Origin: Angelobacter sp036557225
Lineage (GTDB): Bacteria > Acidobacteriota > Terriglobia > Terriglobales > Acidobacteriaceae
Direction of reading: 5' to 3'
Assembly (NCBI GenBank): GCA_036557225.1
Contig: DATBHX010000148.1
Location: 62,001 to 126,000 of the forward strand
DNA: 64,000 nt
Position 1 is the stretch's first letter, and the number at the start of each line of letters is the position of its first letter. This document shows positions 43,604 to 51,007 of the stretch, piece by piece. Made by a program: the position numbers and the translations under genes. The notes under the pieces were generated by a model. That model searched no databases and was not told the origin of the DNA. It saw only the letters and a program-made list of their open reading frames with translations.

Positions 43604-46093
43604 ATGCAGTCGACAAAGAATGGTTCAGGCCCAATTCCTCTGGGAACTGACCCGGAAGTGGTTGCCGCATACGCGCACCACTGCCGTCCGGAACTGGCGC
43701 GAATGCTGCATTCGCTCAGCCTGGATGCGGTGTATGAGCGCGCGGAAGGCGACTATCTCTGGCAGCGCCGGGGCGATAAGCTGGTCAAAATCCTGGACCT
43801 GGTAGGCGGCTTCGGAACTAATTTCTTCGGTCATTATCATCCTGAGCTGGTCGAGGAGGAACGCCGCCTTACTGAGCAGCGTGTTCCTTTCCTGGCACAA
43901 GGTTCCTGCCGTCCTGGGGCAACACGCCTGGCCCAGGCGCTGTGTGAACGCGCCGGGGACTACGTTGTCATCTTCACCAACACGGGAACGGAAACCGTTG
44001 AAGCGGCCATCAAGCATGTAATGCTGGAGCGGCCGAAGCCGCTGTTCCTGGCCGTGCGGGGGGCGTTTCACGGCAAGACGACGGGCGCCATACAGCTTAC
44101 CTATTCTTATCGCGATCCCTACACGCAGCTGGGGCCGGAAGTGCGCTTTCTCGACATGAACGATCCGGACGACTGGCGCGATGCCGAGAAGAGCCTGGAA
44201 GAAGTGGCCGCGATTTTCATCGAGCCGATTCTGGGCGAAGGCGGCGTCAGGCCGCTGCCGGCAGAGTTCGTGACGTGGCTCAAGAAGGTCCAGCACGAAA
44301 ATGACATCCCGATCGTAGCCGATGAGATTCAGACAGGCTTCTATCGCACAGGAAGTTTCCTGGCTTCGCAGGAGATTGGGCTGGAGCCTGACTACATCTG
44401 CATGTCGAAGGCGATGGGCGGCGGGCTGGCCAAAATCGGCGCGCTGCTGGTAAAGCGTGAACGCTTCATTGAAGAATTCTCCATCAAGCACACATCAACG
44501 TTTGCTGAGGATGATCGCGGCTGTTTTCTGGCGGTGAAGGCGATCGAGCTTGCGGAACGCGACCGGCTGGGTGCGCGGGCGCAGGAGATTGGTGACTATC
44601 TGCTCCAGCGCTTGCGCGAACTGCAGAAGCGATTCCCGGGTTTAATCAAAGATGTGCGCGGCCGCGGCCTGATGATTGGCGTAGAGCTGCAGGATATTTC
44701 CAACTCGCCTTCCAACGCAATCCGTATGCTCTGCCAGCAGGAGTTTCTGGGCTATCTTGCGGCAGCATATCTTCTGAACGTTCATTGCATTCGGGTGGCG
44801 CCAACATTAAGTGAGCGCTTCGCGCTGCGTCTGCAGCCTTCAGCCTATGTAGAGAAAAAGGAATTAGACCGCTGCCTGGATGCTCTGGAGATGTTCTCGA
44901 AGGCGCTGGCGGCGGCCGATGTTCCGCACCTCACCGGCTATCAAGTAGGTTGCCAGGCTGGGCCGATCATCGATTACAGTGACCGTGCCCTAAGCCGGCG
45001 GGAACGGCCGCGCACGGAGAATCGCGTGGCGTTCATCGGTCATCTGTTGCAACCGGAACATGCTGTGCTGTGGGACGCTTCTTTGATTGCCCTGGCTCCT
45101 CACCTTACCGCTTTCATGGAGCGGCCTTCACGTATTTTGCAGGGGACGATCTATGATCAGCTACACGTGCAATCGACCGCCGGCGGCGAAGTACACCTGA
45201 GCTACATTGGGCTGGACCTGACGCCCAAGCAGATCATGGAGGGAATTTATTCCCGCGACACGCAGTGGATGATGGACAAGATTGAAAACGCCGTTGAGCT
45301 GGCGCGCGAAAACGGCTGCCGCATCGTCGGGCTGGGCGCATATACGTCTATCCTCTCGGGTAACTGCAAGCGAATCCAAACGCCGGGAACCATTTTGACT
45401 TCCGGCAATTCGTTGACCGTAGGCATGGCGATGGAGGCGATGAAACAAGCTGCGCGTGAGGGTGGCATTGAGCTGAACAAGGCGCGGCTGGCGATTCTGG
45501 GAGCGACGGGGAATATCGGCGCTACGCTGGCATTGATGCTGGCGCCGCAGGTGGAGAGTACGGTCCTGGTGGTGCGCGATGCGCAATCCCCGAGGGTGAA
45601 GAGCATGGTGGAAGAGATTGCCCGCGTCACGGACAAACTTACGGTCACAGACGATCTGTATGCTCTGCGCAAATGCAACCTGATTGCTGCAGCCTCAAAC
45701 AGTCCGGAGCCGTTGATCCGTGCGGAGCATCTGTCTGACGGAGCGGTGGTGGTGTGTGATGTCGCCGTTCCGGCCGATGTAAGCTCCGATGTCAGCTTTG
45801 AAAAGCCGTCGGCAACGGTGATTCGCGGCGGTCTGGTGAAGCTGCCGAAGAACGCAGACTTTCTGATTGCGGGACTGGATCTTGAACCAGGTTATGTGTA
45901 CGCCTGCATGGCCGAGACGCTGTTGATGGGGCTCGAGGGCGTGAATGAACCTGTATCGTTTGGCGCGATCAAGCCGGAAGGTGTTGAGTGGGCGCTAGGG
46001 GCGGCAAAAAAGCACGGCTTCAATCTGGGCAAGTTTGAGCGCTCAGGGGCGATGGCCAACGGTCTCAAGGACATGAAGGTTGCGCATGCCTGA
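43604..46093 (+). CDS. Class III aminotransferase fused to an acyl-ACP-reductase-like domain
   Basis: 829 residues. Residues 1-440 are a PLP class III aminotransferase: VVIFTNTGTETVEAAIKHVM, GAFHGKTTGAIQLTY, IVADEIQTGFYRTGSF and PLP-Lys in CMSKAMGGGLAKIGAL. Residues 470-829 resemble the cyanobacterial long-chain acyl-ACP reductase: GLGAYTSILSGN, TSGNSLTVGMAMEA, a Rossmann motif LAILGATGNIGATLALML and VVVCDVAVPADV, whose Cys may be the thioester nucleophile. Together they could reduce an acyl-ACP to an aldehyde and transaminate it to a long-chain amine. The arrangement in one chain is unusual. It lies before a fatty acyl-AMP ligase whose start overlaps its end. Confidence 0.8.
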   Translation: MQSTKNGSGPIPLGTDPEVVAAYAHHCRPELARMLHSLSLDAVYERAEGDYLWQRRGDKLVKILDLVGGFGTNFFGHYHPELVEEERRLTEQRVPFLAQGSCRPGATRLAQALCERAGDYVVIFTNTGTETVEAAIKHVMLERPKPLFLAVRGAFHGKTTGAIQLTYSYRDPYTQLGPEVRFLDMNDPDDWRDAEKSLEEVAAIFIEPILGEGGVRPLPAEFVTWLKKVQHENDIPIVADEIQTGFYRTGSFLASQEIGLEPDYICMSKAMGGGLAKIGALLVKRERFIEEFSIKHTSTFAEDDRGCFLAVKAIELAERDRLGARAQEIGDYLLQRLRELQKRFPGLIKDVRGRGLMIGVELQDISNSPSNAIRMLCQQEFLGYLAAAYLLNVHCIRVAPTLSERFALRLQPSAYVEKKELDRCLDALEMFSKALAAADVPHLTGYQVGCQAGPIIDYSDRALSRRERPRTENRVAFIGHLLQPEHAVLWDASLIALAPHLTAFMERPSRILQGTIYDQLHVQSTAGGEVHLSYIGLDLTPKQIMEGIYSRDTQWMMDKIENAVELARENGCRIVGLGAYTSILSGNCKRIQTPGTILTSGNSLTVGMAMEAMKQAAREGGIELNKARLAILGATGNIGATLALMLAPQVESTVLVVRDAQSPRVKSMVEEIARVTDKLTVTDDLYALRKCNLIAAASNSPEPLIRAEHLSDGAVVVCDVAVPADVSSDVSFEKPSATVIRGGLVKLPKNADFLIAGLDLEPGYVYACMAETLLMGLEGVNEPVSFGAIKPEGVEWALGAAKKHGFNLGKFERSGAMANGLKDMKVAHA

Positions 46094-47906
46094 ACGCTTG
46101 CTACAAGGCGCGGCGACGGCCCGGTCTCTGCCTTCGCATAAGGAATGGCAGAGCTTTGTTGCACTGCTGCGGCATCGCGCAACCACCCAGGGCCAGCAGA
46201 CGGGCTACCTTTTCTTACGTGACAACAATCCGGAAAAAGATCTGGAAGCACTTTCCTACGCGCAATTGGATCAGAAAGTCCGGGCCATTGCCGCTGCAGT
46301 GCAGTCAGCAGGCGAGCCGGGGCAAAGAGTTTTGCTCCTGCTTCAGCCCGGCCAGGATTTTATTACCAGCTTCTATGGCTGCCTGTATGCCGGCGCGATT
46401 GCAGTCACAACCTATCCGGTGCATCGCGGCCGTTTGAAACAAGCGCTGCCGAGGATCTGCGATCTGCTCAAAGATGCTGAGTGCAACACGGTCCTCACGA
46501 CAGCCGAAATGGCGGAGGGCTTTACAGCAGCATGGGAAGAGGTAATTGGCGAGCGCTGTCCTCAGGTCATTGCCGGCGACACGATCAGCCAGAACGACGC
46601 CGAGAAATGGCACGCGCCCACTGTCGGGCGCGATTCCGTTGCTTTCCTGCAATACACGTCGGGGTCCACCAGTTCACCGCGCGGCGTGGCCGTGACTCAT
46701 GGCAATATGCTGCACAATTCGGAGCTGATTGCCCGCGGATTTGAAAGTGACAGCCGCAGCGTAGGAATTTCCTGGCTCCCGCCGTATCACGATATGGGAT
46801 TGATCGGCGGCATCGTGAAGCCTGCATTCGTGGGGTTTCCGGTGGTGATTCTTTCACCCTACGCTTTCCTGCAGCAGCCGTATCGCTGGTTGCAGACCAT
46901 CACAAAAGTGCGTGCCACCGTGACCGGCGGTCCCAACTTTGCCTACGACCTGTGCCTTCGCAAAGTGACACGCGAACAGCGAGAGACGCTGGACTTGAGC
47001 AGCTGGAAAATCGCGTTCAACGGCGCTGAGCCGATTCATCCGGAAACCATGGAGCGCTTCTCGGCGATCTTTTCCTCGTGCGGGTTCAATCCGAAGGCGT
47101 TTTACCCTTGCTACGGTCTGGCAGAATCAACTTTGTATGTGACCGGCGGAAAAGCGCTGGCCGGTCCCAGGTATCTGCAGCTGAATCGGAACAAGCTGGA
47201 GCAGGGCAAAGTGGTAGCGGCTGTCCGGGACGAAGAAGACGCCAAAGTGCTCGTGGGATGCGGGCACGCTTCGACCGATCAAAAAGTCATGATCGTCGAT
47301 CCGCAAAGCAGGCGCAGGTGTCCTGACGGCCGGGTCGGTGAGGTCTGGATTTCCGGCCCCAGCGTGGCGGCAGGTTACTGGAACCGTCCGCAAGAGAGCG
47401 CCAAGGTCTTTTGTGCCCGGCTGGCTGATGGCCGAGAGGGACCCTTCCTGCGTACCGGTGATCTGGGTTTTCTCGAAGACGGTGAGTTGTTTGTTACCGG
47501 CAGAATTAAGGATTTGATCATTATTAATGGGCGTAATCTCTATCCTCAGGATGTTGAGATCACGGCCCAGGCCAGTCATCCTGGACTGCAGCCCTTCGCC
47601 GGGGTGGCTTTCTCAGTCGAGCATTCGGGCCAGGAGCGGCTGGTGATTGCACAAGAGGTGCAGCGAGAGTTTCTACGCAGCAATTCCGCTGATATGCTGG
47701 CGGCTATCCGGCAGGCGGTGGCGCGCGATTATGACGTACAGGCTTATGCGGTCGCGTTGTTGAAACCAGGGCAGGTGCCGCGGACGTCGAGTGGTAAGGT
47801 ACGGCGGTCGATGTGCCGGGCTTCTCTGCTGGCCGGCAAACTGGAGACGTTCGATCTTTATCCCAGCAGCGAGAATGCGTTTTGGAGTCAGGATGCAGGC
47901 AACTAA
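46086..47906 (+). CDS. Fatty acyl-AMP ligase (FAAL-like)
   Basis: 606 residues, ATG 46086 overlapping the stop of the previous gene by eight bases. ANL superfamily motifs are seen: FLQYTSGSTSSPRGVAVTHG near 200, YPCYGLAESTLYVTGGKA near 345, FLRTGDLGFLEDGELFVTGR near 465 and DLIIINGRNLYPQDVEITAQ. These match the FAAL branch, including the SWLPPYHDMGLIG segment that separates FAALs from acyl-CoA ligases. The enzyme would activate a fatty acid as acyl-AMP and load it on the acyl carrier protein three genes downstream. Comparable acyl-ACP synthetases occur in bacterial ceramide gene sets. Confidence 0.9.
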   Translation: MPERLLQGAATARSLPSHKEWQSFVALLRHRATTQGQQTGYLFLRDNNPEKDLEALSYAQLDQKVRAIAAAVQSAGEPGQRVLLLLQPGQDFITSFYGCLYAGAIAVTTYPVHRGRLKQALPRICDLLKDAECNTVLTTAEMAEGFTAAWEEVIGERCPQVIAGDTISQNDAEKWHAPTVGRDSVAFLQYTSGSTSSPRGVAVTHGNMLHNSELIARGFESDSRSVGISWLPPYHDMGLIGGIVKPAFVGFPVVILSPYAFLQQPYRWLQTITKVRATVTGGPNFAYDLCLRKVTREQRETLDLSSWKIAFNGAEPIHPETMERFSAIFSSCGFNPKAFYPCYGLAESTLYVTGGKALAGPRYLQLNRNKLEQGKVVAAVRDEEDAKVLVGCGHASTDQKVMIVDPQSRRRCPDGRVGEVWISGPSVAAGYWNRPQESAKVFCARLADGREGPFLRTGDLGFLEDGELFVTGRIKDLIIINGRNLYPQDVEITAQASHPGLQPFAGVAFSVEHSGQERLVIAQEVQREFLRSNSADMLAAIRQAVARDYDVQAYAVALLKPGQVPRTSSGKVRRSMCRASLLAGKLETFDLYPSSENAFWSQDAGN

Positions 47907-48864
47907 GGACAGCACCGGCGCAGCACCGGCAGAGCAGCATTCGGCTTCGCGCGGCGTCCGTCCGCTCAACGAGCGAGCGCGGCGGTTGGAGCGCAGGGTC
48001 ACTCTGGCCACGGTTCTTCTGCCTTACCTAGGACTGGCAAGCGGGATTGCACTGTTTTGGCGTCGGGGCATAAGCCCGCTCGACCTGGCTGTATTCGCAG
48101 CCATGTATAGCGTGACCGTCCTGGGCATTGGTATGGGGTTCCATCGTCTTACCGCGCATCGTGCTTTTCAGGCCAAGCCGGTTCTAAAGACGGTTCTGAT
48201 CATCTTTGGTTCCATGGCAGCGCAGGGACCGGTCATCTTCTGGACGGCGGTTCACCGCCGGCATCATTCCTATAGCGATCGCGATGGCGACCCACATTCT
48301 CCGCATCTACACGGAGAAGGCGCTATGGAGACCCTGAAAGGGCTATGGCATTCGCACATGGGATGGCTTTTCAACCATGAGTTGACGGATTGGGGCACTT
48401 ACGTTCGCGATCTGCTGCATGATCGCCTCATTTTCAAACTCAACCGTCTCTACTTCTTTTGGATCGCACTGGGATTGTTTTTACCTGCGGCCGTTGAAGG
48501 CCTGATCACCATGAGCTGGGTGGGCGCTGCGCGAGGCTTTTTGTGGGGCGGGCTGATCCGTGTCCTGGTGGTACACCATACAACCTGGAGCATCAACTCG
48601 GTTTGCCACGTTTTTGGCAGCCAGCCGTACCAGGTAAAGGATTACAGCACGAACAACGCGGTGCTGGCCATTCCGACATTTGGCGAGTCATGGCACAACA
48701 ACCATCATGCCTTTCCCAGCTCCGCGATTCACGGTCTGGAATGGTGGCAGGTTGATATTACCGGATCCATGATCAAGCTGTGCGCCATGTTGGGGCTGGC
48801 TTCCGCGGTGAAAGTGCCAAAAAAGAAAGAGCCTGAAGTTGAGTTCAATCAAAAGTCAGCGTAG
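47893..48864 (+). CDS. Acyl-CoA/acyl-ACP desaturase with three His boxes
   Basis: 323 residues from ATG 47893 (GGAGTCAGG in front), overlapping the ligase by 14 bases. The three His clusters of membrane desaturases are present: HRLTAHRAF near 90, HRRHHSYSD near 125 and HNNHHAFP near 275. Four hydrophobic segments flank them. This is the delta-9 type group that uses a di-iron centre and O2. It may desaturate the chain attached to the operon's carrier protein. Electrons could come from the divergent FNR-like protein at 38108, which is inference. Confidence 0.9.
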   Translation: MQATKDSTGAAPAEQHSASRGVRPLNERARRLERRVTLATVLLPYLGLASGIALFWRRGISPLDLAVFAAMYSVTVLGIGMGFHRLTAHRAFQAKPVLKTVLIIFGSMAAQGPVIFWTAVHRRHHSYSDRDGDPHSPHLHGEGAMETLKGLWHSHMGWLFNHELTDWGTYVRDLLHDRLIFKLNRLYFFWIALGLFLPAAVEGLITMSWVGAARGFLWGGLIRVLVVHHTTWSINSVCHVFGSQPYQVKDYSTNNAVLAIPTFGESWHNNHHAFPSSAIHGLEWWQVDITGSMIKLCAMLGLASAVKVPKKKEPEVEFNQKSA

Positions 48865-48885
48865 AGACCTCTCAAGGAATTCCGG

Positions 48886-49209
48886 ATGCTGAAAAAACGG
48901 AAAATTGTGCCGGTTACAGAACCTCCTACGGAAGATACGATCCGCCAATGGCTGATTACCAATATCGCCAGCGTAGTGAACATGGACCCCGCGAAAATCG
49001 ACGTTACGCAGACTTTCGATAACTACGGCATGGACTCTTTGCAGGCGGTCTCTCTCTCCGGTGATCTGGAAGACTGGCTGAAGCGGGAAATCTCTCCGAC
49101 TGTGGTTTGGGACTACCCAACGGTGGAGCAGTTATCACGCCATCTGGCGGAAAACTATGCAAACGGGAACCGGCCGTCAGTCTCGCAGGCGGAAAGCGGA
49201 ACGGACTGA
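48886..49209 (+). CDS. Acyl carrier protein
   Basis: 107 residues. The phosphopantetheine attachment site is FDNYGMDSLQAVSLSGDLED near 44-63, with the Ser in the DSL motif. The helical pattern before and after fits a stand-alone carrier, and the C-terminal WDYPTVEQLSRHLAE matches the type found with FAAL and PKS systems rather than housekeeping AcpP. It is positioned between the desaturase and the reductase and is the probable carrier of the operon's lipid intermediates. Confidence 0.92.
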   Translation: MLKKRKIVPVTEPPTEDTIRQWLITNIASVVNMDPAKIDVTQTFDNYGMDSLQAVSLSGDLEDWLKREISPTVVWDYPTVEQLSRHLAENYANGNRPSVSQAESGTD

Positions 49210-49214
49210 ATCTG

Positions 49215-50084
49215 ATGACACCGACTGACACGATGCAAAAACCATCCCAGGCTCCAGCGGACACCGAGAAAACAGCGACAAAGGTGGTGCTGGTTACCGG
49301 AGCTTCGTCGGGGATTGGACGCGCGTGTGCTGAGCATCTGGCCGGCAAAGGCATGACGGTGTACGGGGCCAGTCGCTCTCTTTCAGCCGGCAAAACCGGG
49401 TCGTTTCGTTCGCTGCGCATCGATGTAACGGAAGATACGTCAGTCAGCGCGGCGGTACAGCAAATTTATGAAAGCCACGGACGCATCGACGTGGTGATCA
49501 ACAATGCCGGCAACGGAATTGCCGGCGCCGTTGAAGAGACAAGCTCCCAGGAAGCGCTGGCTCAACTGAATACAAACTTCTTCGGCGTTCATCGGGTGTG
49601 CCGGGCCGTGCTTCCTATCATGCGTGAGCAACGCGGCGGTGTGATTATCAACGTCAGTTCATTGGCAGGGTTGCTGGCGGTGCCGTATCAGGCTTTTTAC
49701 AGCGCCAGCAAATTTGCTGTCGAAGGACTGACCGAGGCGCTCAGAATGGAGGTCAAGCCATTCGGCATTCGCGTGGCTTTGATCGAACCGGGAGATTTTA
49801 AGACTGATTTTCCCGCCAACCGCCGTAATACCGTTGAAGCCGAGAAAAGCCAGGTCTATCGTGAATTGGTCGACCGTTGTGTTGGGGTGATGCAGCAGGA
49901 AGAGAAGAATGGCATGGATCCCTTGATCGTAGCCCGGCTGGCGGAACGCATCATCCATGATCCTTCGCCGCGCCTGCGTTATACGACTGGGCCGATGGGA
50001 GAACGGATAGGGCCGAAACTGAAGAGCATTCTTCCCTACCGCATCTACGAATATCTGTTCATGAAGCATTACAAACTTGCCTAG
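49215..50084 (+). CDS. Short-chain dehydrogenase/reductase
   Basis: 289 residues from ATG 49215. Classical SDR motifs: VVLVTGASSGIGRACAEHLA near 24 (TGxxxGIG), INNAGNGIAGA near 98 and the catalytic Tyr-Lys in FYSASKFAVEGLTEALRM near 165. It would use NAD(P)H. In this operon the likely job is to reduce a 3-keto intermediate such as the product of the serine-palmitoyltransferase-like enzyme. Direct substrate evidence is absent. It starts five bases after the carrier protein gene. Confidence 0.87.
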   Translation: MTPTDTMQKPSQAPADTEKTATKVVLVTGASSGIGRACAEHLAGKGMTVYGASRSLSAGKTGSFRSLRIDVTEDTSVSAAVQQIYESHGRIDVVINNAGNGIAGAVEETSSQEALAQLNTNFFGVHRVCRAVLPIMREQRGGVIINVSSLAGLLAVPYQAFYSASKFAVEGLTEALRMEVKPFGIRVALIEPGDFKTDFPANRRNTVEAEKSQVYRELVDRCVGVMQQEEKNGMDPLIVARLAERIIHDPSPRLRYTTGPMGERIGPKLKSILPYRIYEYLFMKHYKLA

Positions 50085-50100
50085 CGAACCCATTGTAGCC

Positions 50101-50982
50101 ATGGCCCCCTCGCAAGAGACCACCGCGTCGCGCGCGCTGTGGCCGATCGAAAAACTCTTCCTTGCCAATTCGTTCGTTCTGATATGCCTGTTGAGCGTGG
50201 CCGCCCGGCACCATGGGCAAGCGCTGCTTTTCATTGCCGCGCATGTGACGGCGATCGGATTGCTGTTAGCTCTCAGCCGCGCTGCTTCCGGCGTATGGCT
50301 CTTCCTGCGTCACTGGTTTGTCCTGGCCTACCTGCCGCTCTGCTACAAGGAAGTGCCTTTCATTGTTATCGCTCTGCAGTTGCCGGCCGCCGATACAAAG
50401 CTGGCAGGGTGGGACAAAGCCATGTGGCACATCGATCCTGTTTTCTGGGTGAGCAGCTTTCAGAATCCGGGCCTGGTGGAGCTCCTGCAGGTGGTGTACA
50501 CGCTGTTTATTCCCGGCGTGCTTGCCCTGGGAATTCTTTTGTGGCTGCGCCGGCCGAGAGCGGAATTTCGCTACGGTACGTTTCTCATCGCTGCTACTTT
50601 TCTGATTTCCTATCTGGGCTACCTGGTTCTACCCGCGCGCGGTCCGCGCTTCATGCCATATGCAGGCCAATATCCATTGCACGGATTGTGGACTTTCACT
50701 GCCTTTCAGCACCTTCTGGATCACATGGAAGGCGCACAATATGATTGCTTTCCCAGCGGCCACGTCGCCGTGGTACTGGTGGGATGCTATCTGGCGCGCC
50801 GGATTTCTCGACCGACTTTCTGGATATTCTCATTGTTCGCGGCGTTGATCACGATTTCAACGGTCTACCTGCGCTATCACTACGTGATCGACGTGATTGT
50901 GGGTATGGCTCTGGCGATTGCGATGATAGCTGCGGGTCCGTGGATTTATTCCAAGCTTGAATCGGGCAAAACTGCTACATGA
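50101..50982 (+). CDS. PAP2-superfamily membrane enzyme, IPC-synthase-like
   Basis: 293 residues from ATG 50101 with about six membrane helices. The active-site pieces of the PAP2/Aur1 group are FPSGHVAVVLVGC near 218 (PSGH) and VYLRYHYVIDVIVG near 260, giving the His and Asp of motif 3. The first phosphate motif is poorly conserved (LVLPARGPRF). Members either dephosphorylate lipids or transfer phospho-headgroups, as in inositol phosphorylceramide synthase. At the end of a sphingolipid-like operon a headgroup transfer or phosphatase step fits well. It converges with the CHAT gene 26 bp away. Confidence 0.8.
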   Translation: MAPSQETTASRALWPIEKLFLANSFVLICLLSVAARHHGQALLFIAAHVTAIGLLLALSRAASGVWLFLRHWFVLAYLPLCYKEVPFIVIALQLPAADTKLAGWDKAMWHIDPVFWVSSFQNPGLVELLQVVYTLFIPGVLALGILLWLRRPRAEFRYGTFLIAATFLISYLGYLVLPARGPRFMPYAGQYPLHGLWTFTAFQHLLDHMEGAQYDCFPSGHVAVVLVGCYLARRISRPTFWIFSLFAALITISTVYLRYHYVIDVIVGMALAIAMIAAGPWIYSKLESGKTAT

Positions 50983-51007
50983 GCGCGGTCGGGAACAGGC
51001 GGGGAGC

